Source: Hyaloraphidium curvatum (taxonomy: Eukaryota > Monoblepharomycota > Hyaloraphidiomycetes > Hyaloraphidiales > Hyaloraphidiaceae). Taken from it: 64,000 nt of DNA. A program made the translations under genes and the position numbers. Below the pieces are notes generated by a model. That model ran no database searches, had not been told where the DNA came from, and saw nothing but the letters and a program-made list of their open reading frames with translations. Position 1 is the first letter of the stretch. Each line of letters opens with the position of its first letter. The stretch is from NCBI GenBank assembly GCA_025558095.1, contig JAIVFI010000021.1, positions 620,001-684,000 of the forward strand, read 5' to 3'. This document shows, one piece after another, positions 45,357 to 57,100 of the stretch.

Positions 45357-46076
45357 CTACATGTCCGCGGCGCCTTGAGCGCGGTCCATCGGTCACACAT
45401 CCCGTCCGTCGGCTCAAACAGCCTGCCGGTGCTCGCCGTCACTGCAGAGTACCGGCAGCAAGCCAGGTTGTGTATTCGCGGGCCTTCGGTTCTCCCATGA
45501 CGACCCCCCCAACACATTAACTCTGCTCGAGCAACCCAGCAAAGCCTTCACCCGAGGGAGAAAAGCGACGTGTTCATTTCATGCCTCATCATGGACAATT
45601 CCTCTAGCTGATGGGCGAGGTGAAACCGAGGCTACGGAAACGGAGCAGGCGCAACACGGCTGGAGAAGCGGGACCGCCAAAAGCGCAGGCATTCCCACAA
45701 AGGAGGCTGAAATGGATTTATTGTCACATAGATGGCAAAATCCGCGAGTGTTGGTACCGATTCGGAAGGCAGGTTTGCGTGTGCAGCAACCTGATTCGGA
45801 GGCCGGAGCCCGAGCCCGAGCGCCCGCCCCCACGCGTCCGCCGTCCCACACCAACACCCCCTCCCCCCGGACGTGCCCCGCGACCCCGCGGAACTCCCAG
45901 GTTAGCCGGTGCTATTGAACGATGATTTTTCGCCCTTCCCGGCGGTGGGGTTTTGCTGATGCGCCGCGGGCTGCCCTTCCACAGGGAGCCCTTTGATTCG
46001 GGCGGTTTCGGACCCGCCCGCCCGGCGCACTCACCTCGACGTCGGCTCCACTCCACGGCACAGAGTTCGCGCTATC
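45357..46076. other. Intergenic region with Pro/Arg-type low-complexity sequence
   Basis: No gene recognised. A C-rich low-complexity tract lies at about 45,800-45,890. The segment next to 46,077 presumably contains the promoter of the following gene. Confidence 0.4.
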
Positions 46077-48676
46077 ATGGCGCGCGCGGAGAAGGCGGCG
46101 GCACGGCCGGCCGACCGCGTGGCAACGAGCGGGGCCGCTGTCACCGCGGAGCCCCTCCCCCTCGGAAACGCGCCGCGGGCGGACAGCGCATCGGGGGCAC
46201 CGCACCCGAGCGAAGTCGACCATTGCATGCGCCATGGCATGACGTTGGACCAGCTGCTGCACGACCACCACCCCGCCCCACCCACCGAGCCGGTTCTGAA
46301 GGAGAGCGAGTTCGAGTATATCCTCAACAACGTGCAGAGCAACAGGCTCACCATCCGGGAGACGGGCTGCTTCTTGCATGATTTCCTCATTCACCGCTTC
46401 CGGCGCGCGAGCCCCGAGTTTCTGAACCCGAACTCTGCCATCATCAGCGCGGGCCCCGGCGGGATCAACGCCCTCGTCATCGCCATGTGCGCAAACGGGT
46501 ACTTGACGCTGGCAAATGCGCCGGACTGCCCCAGCGGCAAACTTGTACGGGCGCTGCTCAGAGTTGGCAGCTTGTACGCCAGGAAGCCAGTCAAAGCAAG
46601 GACCCTCAACACAAGGAGTACGTCTCGCGCCGAAGCGCATCGATCCGGGCTCGAATCCTCATTTGTCGTCCCTCCAGAGTGGTGCCCCTGCCCGATTACG
46701 TCGTCCGAGGGCAAGAAGGGGCCCTGCCCAAAGGTGGGCCAACAACTCGTTCAACAGTAGCTTTGTTTGCTGACGAACTTATCGGCAGGTCAACCACTAC
46801 GAAATCGAGTATGCCCGAATGGAGCTGGTTCTTTTCCTCGTAGCGGCCAAGAACGAAGGAACAGTGTTTGACGGTGAGGCATTGGCGCTTGCAGCGCACG
46901 CACGGAGCGCCGCCAACACGACCTGCCCGCCGCGCACTCCCCAGTGATCATCATCATGTCTGAAGCTCCCTTCGCCCTCTTCGGCCTCGCCGACGATGCC
47001 AAGCTGTGCGACGTCGTCGAAAGCTCTCCGGCAATGCTTCTGGTGAGCCGCCATTCACAACGTTTGCGCGTGTGCTGATGCCGGCCTACAATCCTGACTA
47101 CAGAACACTCCGGAGCTCGAATTCGCTGGCTATTTGGACGTTCCCGGGGTCATCAGCATCCACCCGGCCAAGCTAGAGGGCAGCGTGGCCTGTTTGAACC
47201 TCCCGAGCGGCATGGACACGACTGAGAAGCACAAGACGATCGTGCTCGCGCAGGGCAAGGCCAACCTGCAGGCGGTACGCGGCATGAAGCAGGCCATGGA
47301 ATGGGTGACTGGATGCAAGGTGCGCACGTGACCTTAAGCTTCATTACTGTCGGTCCTTGTCAACTTATCCACCGCAGTCGTTAAACACCGAGCAGCACGG
47401 CTACGAGATGCTCCGGGAAAACGTCAACCTCCCGCTCTCGTACGAGCAGCTGCTAAAGGAAGGCGACGGAATCGATTTCGGAAAGCTACACAAGGACATG
47501 AGCACACGCCGGGTAAGGTTTTGGCGTCGTTGGTGCACGCGTTGCTGAATGACGATCGGCTGGTCGGGGGCAGGCGAACACCATTGTGCACGTCGAACGC
47601 TTTGAGGACGGCACGGAGATGCCCGTCACCCGAGCCCAGCTCGACCTGCATAAGGCGCGGAACTCGGACAAGGGGAGGCGGTCCAATCAGCACAAGGTGG
47701 GTCGTGCTGCAGCGTGGTCTATGCGGCTCAACGCTAACGACCGCCGCGCATTGCAGATGAACCGCGTCGTTGAAGCGGAAAATTCGTTCACTGGACAGGT
47801 CGAGACCATGAAGAATGCCCGGAAACTGGGGTTGCAGAGGGGCCAGGCCCGTGAGTTCCATAGTCAGCCGAACGCAACCACTGAGGCTAACCCGGAGTGC
47901 TCGTTGCAGTCGGCAAGGACAAGGACGCGGCCAGGAAGAGGGCGCAGACCCAGAAGGGCCAGGTGCAGCTCTCGATCAACCATCTGCTCACGACTCTGGA
48001 TGCCCTGGCATTGAAGCACCCCGGCCACCGGTTTCCCACATCCACGCTTGTTCAGTGCGGCTCTCTTGAGAAAGGCGGCACATGCGAGCTGACTGCGAGT
48101 CATCTGGCGCACGTGTTTGTCGACTCGGACAACCGGCTAGCTGGTGCATCGTTTGCCGATCCAAGCCGTGAGGGGCCAATGCTGGCGGTCATTGAGTCCA
48201 CGCACAAGCACGTGCATGAGCTAGATGCTGGCACGGAGACCAGTCCGCCGAAACGGAAGCGAAAGGAGCCGGAAGTTCGCCTGCGGCGACGAAAGGGGAC
48301 CTCTCGGCGTGAGAGCGCAAACGATTTCGTGTCGCTGGACGGCATCCCGGATGCCGTCCCCGGCTTGTACGGATACGTCGTCAAGGTCAAGAAGCAGCGT
48401 CTGGCTAAGGCCATGAAGTTGGCAAAACTGATTGACGACAACACGGAGGTCGGCGAGGACTCGTACACCATGGTACAGCAGCGCAAGAAGGCCGCAGCGG
48501 AGGCCGCTGCCGAAGCCCAGCGCGAGGCGAAGCTGGCACCGAAGAAGAGGGGCCGGCCCAGGGAAGAGGTGGATCCGAACCCGGGCGCTGGCGTCTTGGA
48601 CAACGAGAACGGCGCTTCGGGCGGGGAGATCAAGGAGGTTGAGCGGAGCAAGGCGAAGCGTGCGAAGCACGGGTGA
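46077..48676 (+). CDS. Uncharacterised multi-exon nuclear-looking protein with AT-hook-like motif
   Basis: ATG at 46077-46079; eight or more exons separated by short GT-AG introns. Blocks in order: LKESEFEYILNNVQSNRLTI with RETGCFLHDFLIHRF; VNHYEIEYARMELVLFLVAA with KNEGTVFD; MSEAPFALFGLADDAKLCDV with VESSPAML; NTPELEFAGYLDVPGVISIH; TEQHGYEMLRENVNLPLSYE; then a long last part VQLSINHLLTTLDALALKHP, a basic SPPKRKRKEPEVRLRRRKGT, PDAVPGLYGYVVKVKKQRLA and a Lys/Ala-rich end with APKKRGRPREE, an AT-hook core (RGRP). The stop is at 48674-48676. The middle looks folded and conserved, while the C-terminus suggests nuclear, possibly DNA-binding, function. I do not recognise the family. It could also be two adjacent genes, with a break near 47.0 kb. 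Confidence 0.6.
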
Positions 48677-50324
48677 GGAAGCACGGGTACATGGCATTCA
48701 GCAAACGCGGGTGGACTCGAGGGCATGGTGCCCCTTGATGATCGGAGCTTATTGAGTCACGGTATCTCGGTCCAATTGTTGATTGTTCATTAATGATGTA
48801 GACGCGAAGATTGATTGATATGATTAATCGATTCGTCGATTCGTCATCTAGTCCTCGATCCGTCATCCAAGGGGTGTTGCTTTCTCCGAGGGGCGGAGGT
48901 CCCCGGGAATTTGCATTTCCAGCTATGTCCCGAGCGTTGGCAACTTTGATTTATCGGCATAGCGCGTGGGTGGGTTTAGGCGAGTTGCGGTTGACCGTCA
49001 AAAATGATGGCGATGCTTAGTAGTGAGCGTATGGACCCAAAGCTTGCCCGCCCGCGGCACCTGAAACCGAATCCACAACGCCATTCGCAATCAATCCTGC
49101 GAATGCTGCACCGAATGCGGGCGGCAGACCCCATTGTGCCCGAGCTTCGGCGCCACTGGTTGAGCGGCAGCTTCATTGAGTTTCCATCCTTTCGAAACTG
49201 ACGTCAGGCCAGCGCGCCCAGTGACGCCGACATCGCCGAACCGACGCCCGCTCGCGGGCAACTTCAAACGAAAGGTTGCTTGGATTGAAAGAAGGCGTCC
49301 ACGGATAAAAAGGATGGGAAACCGCGTCCGGCAGCCCAGTCGCCAGGTGCTCGGTCGGCTTGCTTGCCCACGCTGGTGTGACGAGGCCAGATGCATCCGC
49401 CGCAGTAGCAAATCGCGACGAAGATCGCCAAAAAAGTTGGCAACTCGGCTTTCACGGCATCCTCGACCGGTTCAGCGTGCCCAATAGTACCGGGGATCCC
49501 TCCTCGTCCGGTCCAGCACGCAGTCTTTCAAAAGCCGACACGCCGTCCAGAGGCAGTCCATAGACCACCAAACAAGCTCGTCCCGTCAGAACGCCCAGTC
49601 TCCTCAATTGAGTGCGGTGCGGTGCGGTCACGTTCATGGTGCCAACGGGTGCGTTGCAGCGCGCTCCCCGGCCACGGAAGAGCTTCTAGCGCTCCAACCA
49701 TCGGTCCAGCAACTCTCACGTACTCTATGGCGCGGTCTCCGGCGAGATTCGGCGGCCAGAGGCGGTGTCACCTCGAGGCGATGGGCTGCAAAAAATAAGG
49801 AGGCAGGACGCATCGGCGCCGGCGTCGGAACCCGCGCACCCGCCGCCCGCCGCCCGCGCCCGCCGCGCCCGCGCCCGCGCCGGCACGAGCGCCCCCTTTC
49901 CCGGTCTGGTTGCCGAGGCCGGGCCGCGCCATCGTCCGGGGACCGGGGTCGGTCGAGTCACCGACAACAAGCGAACAAAGGACGCCTCCCAAACATCGAA
50001 CCGGCGCTCATCAGTACATCAGTACATCTCTTGCAGAGAATGAACATGATTAGCTGCGAAAGGATGCGGCCGGCGGGCCACCCACGAGGCTCGTCGTGCT
50101 CGCTCAGCCGGCTGAGGTGCAGATCGGTCACACCCACCTTGACGGCTCTCGCCCCATAATAGTGAAGCGAAGTTGCCATCAAAACTCCACAGATCTTGAT
50201 TCCATGGTTCGAAGACTAGAGGGAAAGCGGCGGAGAAGGGAATTTGAACATGGAAAACGCGACGAATCGAGCGACCGGACGTGGGAGCTCTCTGTAGGAC
50301 CTTCCACCGGGATTATGAATGTCA
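48677..50324. other. Region of about 1.65 kb between the last gene and the tRNA/satellite
   Basis: No gene recognised. An AT-rich patch lies at about 48,770-48,860 with several GATT-type repeats. A simple GC tract of CCCGC and GCGCC repeats lies at about 49,840-49,890. The open frames here are compositional. A short minus-strand frame at about 50,120-50,180 starts ATGATGGCAACTTC and has a donor-like GTGGGT, but nothing follows. Confidence 0.4.
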
Positions 50325-50430
50325 GGGGAAGTCGGATAGCGGCCAATTCCGCCAGTTTAAGGATTCCCTCCTTCAGGGAAGTCGTCCACTGGTCCCGAAA
50401 GGGGCGTGGGTTCGAATCCCACCTTCCTCA
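50325..50430 (+). tRNA. tRNA-Leu(AAG) with 24-nt intron
   Basis: Folds as a complete class II tRNA: acceptor GGGGAAG (325-331 of the local 50,000s) with CTTCCTC (423-429) and discriminator A430, with one G-U pair; three-pair D-stem GGA/TCC (334-336, 348-350); anticodon stem CCAGT/ACTGG (352-356, 388-392); anticodon AAG at 359-361; intron 363-386 placed one base 3' of the anticodon, as in other nuclear tRNAs; variable arm CCC...GGG at 394-404; T-arm GTGGG-TTCGAAT-CCCAC (406-422). The D-stem length and variable arm are typical of Leu. A T4 run at 50448-50451, inside the adjacent satellite, can serve as Pol III terminator. Possible A box at 332-342 and B box at 409-419. Confidence 0.93.
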
Positions 50431-50947
50431 ACTAGTGCATTCCACTCTTTTGTCCCTCTGAATGCTATTCTGTTCCACTCCAAGGGCACTGCACATCCGT
50501 TCCCTGCAGCAATAAGCTTTTCTGTTGCTGCCCAGCCGTGCCGCCAGCCCAACAGACAGGGATGGAACGGTATTTGCGTCACCAATACATCTGATTCCTG
50601 ATGCTGACCATCTATGGGATCTGGAGCCTCAAGGAGCGTGGGATACGAATCCCACCTTCCTCGCGCGGGATACGAATCCCACCTTCCTCAACTAGTGCAT
50701 TCCACTCTTTTGTCCCTCTGAATGCTATTCTGTTCCACTCCAAGGGCACTGCACATCCGTTCCCTGCAGCAATAAGCTTTTCTGTTGCTGCCCAGCCGTG
50801 CCGCCAGCCCAACAGACAGGGATGGAACGGTATTTGCGTCACCAATACATCTGATTCCTGATGCTGACCATCTATGGGATCTGGAGCCTCAAGGAGCGTG
50901 GGATACGAATCCCACCTTCCTCGCGCGGGATACGAATCCCACCTTCC
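50428..50947 (+). repeat. Satellite, first two 260-bp units (type A)
   Basis: Two tandem copies of a 260-bp unit starting in the last three bases of the tRNA-Leu (50428 and 50688). Each unit runs from TCAACTAGTGCATTCCACTC through a unique-looking middle to two mutated tRNA 3' ends in tandem (TGGGATACGAATCCCACC followed by TTCCTC, then GCGCG and a second copy). The hairpin TGGGAT-ACGA-ATCCCA replaces the functional T-arm. Confidence 0.95.
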
Positions 50948-53900
50948 TCAACTAGTGCATTCCACTCTTTTGTCCCTCTGAATGCTATTCTGTTCCATTC
51001 CAAGCGCACTGCACCATCCGTTCGGCAGCAAGCTTTTCAGGGTGCCCGGCCGTCGCATGAGCTGAACTCCATCACGGGCTTCCTTTCAAAGTCCACAAAG
51101 GACATGGAAGTCCGGGGAATTGAAAGTGATGCACAACAAGTAAGGACAAGCTTTTGTAAGTGGCAGCACAGTAGAGGTGCCACAGCAATCGCAACGGCAC
51201 GGTACGGTGTGCTAGGGTCTGTCTGTGCTGCTCACCAGTTGTGCTGTTGGACTGTGTCGTGCTCCATTGCCTTCCTAAGCAAGCTGCTCATGCTGACCAT
51301 CTCTGGATCCTCAAGGAGCGTGGGTTCCGAATCCCACCTTCCTCAACTAGTGCATTCCACTCTTTTGTCCCTCTGAATGCTATTCTGTTCCATTCCAAGC
51401 GCACTGCACCATCCGTTCGGCAGCAAGCTTTTCAGGGTGCCCGGCCGTCGCATGAGCTGAACTCCATCACGGGCTTCCTTTCAAAGTCCACAAAGGACAT
51501 GGAAGTCCGGGGAATTGAAAGTGATGCACAACAAGTAAGGACAAGCTTTTGTAAGTGGCAGCACAGTAGAGGTGCCACAGCAATCGCAACGGCACGGTAC
51601 GGTGTGCTAGGGTCTGTCTGTGCTGCTCACCAGTTGTGCTGTTGGACTGTGTCGTGCTCCATTGCCTTCCTAAGCAAGCTGCTCATGCTGACCATCTCTG
51701 GATCCTCAAGGAGCGTGGGTTCCGAATCCCACCTTCCTCAACTAGTGCATTCCACTCTTTTGTCCCTCTGAATGCTATTCTGTTCCATTCCAAGCGCACT
51801 GCACCATCCGTTCGGCAGCAAGCTTTTCAGGGTGCCCGGCCGTCGCATGAGCTGAACTCCATCACGGGCTTCCTTTCAAAGTCCACAAAGGACATGGAAG
51901 TCCGGGGAATTGAAAGTGATGCACAACAAGTAAGGACAAGCTTTTGTAAGTGGCAGCACAGTAGAGGTGCCACAGCAATCGCAACGGCACGGTACGGTGT
52001 GCTAGGGTCTGTCTGTGCTGCTCACCAGTTGTGCTGTTGGACTGTGTCGTGCTCCATTGCCTTCCTAAGCAAGCTGCTCATGCTGACCATCTCTGGATCC
52101 TCAAGGAGCGTGGGTTCCGAATCCCACCTTCCTCAACTAGTGCATTCCACTCTTTTGTCCCTCTGAATGCTATTCTGTTCCATTCCAAGCGCACTGCACC
52201 ATCCGTTCGGCAGCAAGCTTTTCAGGGTGCCCGGCCGTCGCATGAGCTGAACTCCATCACGGGCTTCCTTTCAAAGTCCACAAAGGACATGGAAGTCCGG
52301 GGAATTGAAAGTGATGCACAACAAGTAAGGACAAGCTTTTGTAAGTGGCAGCACAGTAGAGGTGCCACAGCAATCGCAACGGCACGGTACGGTGTGCTAG
52401 GGTCTGTCTGTGCTGCTCACCAGTTGTGCTGTTGGACTGTGTCGTGCTCCATTGCCTTCCTAAGCAAGCTGCTCATGCTGACCATCTCTGGATCCTCAAG
52501 GAGCGTGGGTTCCGAATCCCACCTTCCTCAACTAGTGCATTCCACTCTTTTGTCCCTCTGAATGCTATTCTGTTCCATTCCAAGCGCACTGCACCATCCG
52601 TTCGGCAGCAAGCTTTTCAGGGTGCCCGGCCGTCGCATGAGCTGAACTCCATCACGGGCTTCCTTTCAAAGTCCACAAAGGACATGGAAGTCCGGGGAAT
52701 TGAAAGTGATGCACAACAAGTAAGGACAAGCTTTTGTAAGTGGCAGCACAGTAGAGGTGCCACAGCAATCGCAACGGCACGGTACGGTGTGCTAGGGTCT
52801 GTCTGTGCTGCTCACCAGTTGTGCTGTTGGACTGTGTCGTGCTCCATTGCCTTCCTAAGCAAGCTGCTCATGCTGACCATCTCTGGATCCTCAAGGAGCG
52901 TGGGTTCCGAATCCCACCTTCCTCAACTAGTGCATTCCACTCTTTTGTCCCTCTGAATGCTATTCTGTTCCATTCCAAGCGCACTGCACCATCCGTTCGG
53001 CAGCAAGCTTTTCAGGGTGCCCGGCCGTCGCATGAGCTGAACTCCATCACGGGCTTCCTTTCAAAGTCCACAAAGGACATGGAAGTCCGGGGAATTGAAA
53101 GTGATGCACAACAAGTAAGGACAAGCTTTTGTAAGTGGCAGCACAGTAGAGGTGCCACAGCAATCGCAACGGCACGGTACGGTGTGCTAGGGTCTGTCTG
53201 TGCTGCTCACCAGTTGTGCTGTTGGACTGTGTCGTGCTCCATTGCCTTCCTAAGCAAGCTGCTCATGCTGACCATCTCTGGATCCTCAAGGAGCGTGGGT
53301 TCCGAATCCCACCTTCCTCAACTAGTGCATTCCACTCTTTTGTCCCTCTGAATGCTATTCTGTTCCATTCCAAGCGCACTGCACCATCCGTTCGGCAGCA
53401 AGCTTTTCAGGGTGCCCGGCCGTCGCATGAGCTGAACTCCATCACGGGCTTCCTTTCAAAGTCCACAAAGGACATGGAAGTCCGGGGAATTGAAAGTGAT
53501 GCACAACAAGTAAGGACAAGCTTTTGTAAGTGGCAGCACAGTAGAGGTGCCACAGCAATCGCAACGGCACGGTACGGTGTGCTAGGGTCTGTCTGTGCTG
53601 CTCACCAGTTGTGCTGTTGGACTGTGTCGTGCTCCATTGCCTTCCTAAGCAAGCTGCTCATGCTGACCATCTCTGGATCCTCAAGGAGCGTGGGTTCCGA
53701 ATCCCACCTTCCTCAACTAGTGCATTCCACTCTTTTGTCCCTCTGAATGCTATTCTGTTCCATTCCAAGCGCACTGCACCATCCGTTCGGCAGCAAGCTT
53801 TTCAGGGTGCCCGGCCGTCGCATGAGCTGAACTCCATCACGGGCTTCCTTTCAAAGTCCACAAAGGACATGGAAGTCCGGGGAATTGAAAGTGATGCACA

Positions 53901-54148
53901 ACAAGTAAGGACAAGCTTTTGTAAGTGGCAGCACAGTAGAGGTGCCACAGCAATCGCAACGGCACGGTACGGTGTGCTAGGGTCTGTCTGTGCTGCTCAC
54001 CAGTTGTGCTGTTGGACTGTGTCGTGCTCCATGCACCCTTACATGGGTAGAGCTGCGGTGCATGGCTTCAGAATGCCTTCCTAAGCAAGCTGCTCATGCT
54101 GACCATCTCTGGATCCTCAAAGAGCGTGGGTTCCGAACCCCACCTTCC
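50948..54148 (+). repeat. Satellite, eight 395-bp units (type C)
   Basis: Units begin at 50948, 51343, 51738, 52133, 52528, 52923, 53318 and 53713 with an exact 395-bp period and almost no sequence difference. They share the first 55 or so bases with type A, then carry about 310 bp of different sequence, and end in a mutated tRNA 3' end (GGGTTCCGAATCCCACC plus TTCCTC). The last unit has a 41-bp insertion and is 436 bp long. The 176-codon open frames that recur in each unit come from the repeat itself. Confidence 0.96.
54030..54070. repeat. 41-bp insertion with inverted repeat in the last 395-bp unit
   Basis: Relative to the seven other type C units, 41 bp are inserted after GTGCTCCAT. Insert plus flank contains the perfect inverted repeat CCATGCACC ... 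GGTGCATGG, enough for a hairpin. It is present once only, at the junction between the 395-bp block and the 260/235-bp block. Confidence 0.8.
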
Positions 54149-57100
54149 TCAACTAGTGCATTCCACTCTTTTGTCCCTCTGAATGCTATTCTGTTCCACT
54201 CCAAGGGCACTGCACATCCGTTCCCTGCAGCAATAAGCTTTTCTGTTGCTGCCCAGCCGTGCCGCCAGCCCAACAGACAGGGATGGAACGGTATTTGCGT
54301 CACCAATACATCTGATTCCTGATGCTGACCATCTATGGGATCTGGAGCCTCAACGAGCATGGGATACGAATCCCACCTTCCTCGCGCGGGATACGAATCC
54401 CACCTTCCTCAACTAGTGCATTCCACTCTTTTGTCCCTCTGAATGCTATTCTGTTCCACTCCAAGCGCACTGCACATCCGTTCCCTGCAGCAATAAGCTT
54501 TTCTGTTGCTGCCCAGCCGTGCCGCCAGCCCAACAGACAGCAATGGAACGGCATTTGCGTCACCAATACATCTGATTCCTGATGCTGACCATCTATGGGA
54601 TCTGGAGCCTCAAGGAGCGTGGGATACGAATCCCACCTTCCTCAACTAGTGCATTCCACTCTTTTGTCCCTCTGAATGCTGTTCTGTTCCACTCCAAGGG
54701 CACTGCACATCCGTTCCCTGCAGCAATAAGCTTTTCTGTTGCTGCCCAGCCGTGCCGCCAGCCCAACAGACAGGGATGGAACGGTATTTGCGTCACCAAT
54801 ACATCTGATTCCTGATGCTGACCATCTATGGGATCTGGAGCCTCAACGAGCATGGGATACGAATCCCACCTTCCTCGCGCGGGATACGAATCCCACCTTC
54901 CTCAACTAGTGCATTCCACTCTTTTGTCCCTCTGAATGCTATTCTGTTCCACTCCAAGGGCACTGCACATCCGTTCCCTGCAGCAATAAGCTTTTCTGTT
55001 GCTGCCCAGCCGTGCCGCCAGCCCAACAGACAGGGATGGAACGGCATTTGCGTCACCAATACATCTGATTCCTGATGCTGACCATCTATGGGATCTGGAG
55101 CCTCAACGAGCATGGGATACGAATCCCACCTTCCTCGCGCGGGATACGAATCCTACCTTCCTCAACTAGTGCATTCCACTCTTTTGTCCCTCTGAATGCT
55201 ATTCTGTTCCACTCCAAGGGCACTGCACATCCGTTCCCTGCAGCAATAAGCTTTTCTGTTGCTGCCCAGCCGTGCCGCCAGCCCAACAGACAGGGATGGA
55301 ACGGTATTTGCGTCACCAATACATCTGATTCCTGATGCTGACCATCTATGGGATCTGGAGCCTCAAGGAGCGTGGGATACGAATCCCACCTTCCTCATGC
55401 TGGATGCCCTCTGCTCTTTTGCCCCTCTGAATGCTATTCTGTTCCACTCCAAGGGCACTGCACATCCGTTCCCTGCAGCAATAAGCTTTTCTGTTGCTGC
55501 CCAGCCGTGCCGCCAGCCCAACAGACAGGGATGGAACGGCATTTGCGTCACCAATACATCTGATTCCTGATGCTGACCATCTATGGGATCTGGAGCCTCA
55601 AGGAGCGTGGGATACGAATCCCACCTTCCTCATGCTGGATGCCCTCTGCTCTTTTGCCCCTCTGAATGCTATTCTGTTCCACTCCAAGGGCACTGCACAT
55701 CCGTTCCCTGCAGCAATAAGCTTTTCTGTTGCTGCCCAGCCGTGCCGCCAGCCCAACAGACAGGGATGGAACGGCATTTGCGTCACCAATACATCTGATT
55801 CCTGATGCTGACCATCTATGGGATCTGGAGCCTCAAGGAGCGTGGGATACGAATCCCACCTTCCTCATGCTGGATGCCCTCTGCTCTTTTGCCCCTCTGA
55901 ATGCTATTCTGTTCCACTCCAAGGGCACTGCACATCCGTTCCCTGCAGCAATAAGCTTTTCTGTTGCTGCCCAGCCGTGCCGCCAGCCCAACAGACAGGG
56001 ATGGAACGGTATTTGCGTCACCAATACATCTGATTCCTGATGCTGACCATCTATGGGATCTGGAGCCTCAACGAGCATGGGATACGAATCCCACCTTCCT
56101 CATGCTGGATGCCCTCTGCTCTTTTGCCCCTCTGAATGCTATTCTGTTCCACTCCAAGGGCACTGCACATCCGTTCCCTGCAGCAATAAGCTTTTCTGTT
56201 GCTGCCCAGCCGTGCCGCCAGCCCAACAGACAGGGATGGAACGGCATTTGCGTCACCAATACATCTGATTCCTGATGCTGACCATCTATGGGATCTGGAG
56301 CCTCAAGGAGCGTGGGATACGAATCCCACCTTCCTCGCGCGGGATACGAATCCCACCTTCCTCAACTAGTGCATTCCACTCTTTTGTCCCTCTGAATGCT
56401 ATTCTGTTCCACTCCAAGGGCACTGCACATCCGTTCCCTGCAGCAATAAGCTTTTCTGTTGCTGCCCAGCCGTGCCGCCAGCCCAACAGACAGGGATGGA
56501 ACGGTATTTGCGTCACCAATACATCTGATTCCTGATGCTGACCATCTATGGGATCTGGAGCCTCAAGGAGCGTGGGATACGAATCCCACCTTCCTCATGC
56601 TGGATGCCCTCTGCTCTTTTGCCCCTCTGAATGCTATTCTGTTCCACTCCAAGGGCACTGCACATCCGTTCCCTGCAGCAATAAGCTTTTCTGTTGCTGC
56701 CCAGCCGTGCCGCCAGCCCAACAGACAGGGATGGAACGGTATTTGCGTCACCAATACATCTGATTCCTGATGCTGACCATCTATGGGATCTGGAGCCTCA
56801 ACGAGCATGGGATACGAATCCCACCTTCCTCGCGCGGGATACGAATCCCACCTTCCTCAACTAGTGCATTCCACTCTTTTGTCCCTCTGAATGCTATTCT
56901 GTTCCACTCCAAGGGCACTGCACATCCGTTCCCTGCAGCAATAAGCTTTTCTGTTGCTGCCCAGCCGTGCCGCCAGCCCAACAGACAGGGATGGAACGGC
57001 ATTTGCGTCACCAATACATCTGATTCCTGATGCTGACCATCTATGGGATCTGGAGCCTCAAGGAGCGTGGGATACGAATCCCACCTTCCTCGCGCGGGAT

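Noticed and set aside
49608-50159. A 183-codon plus-strand frame before the tRNA
   Set aside because: Dominated by Pro/Arg simple sequence from the GC tract, with no domain and no supporting splice sites.
45241-50345. A transposon whose terminal repeat is the shared GTCAGGGGAAGTCGGATAGC segment
   Set aside because: The shared segment is fully explained as the 5' part of the tRNA-Leu; no inverted partner copy or target-site duplication was seen.
51241-54084. Seven tandem 176-codon open frames suggesting a repeated gene family
   Set aside because: They are produced by the 395-bp repeat itself, overlap the shared repeat ends, read a mutated tRNA end as protein and resemble no known family.
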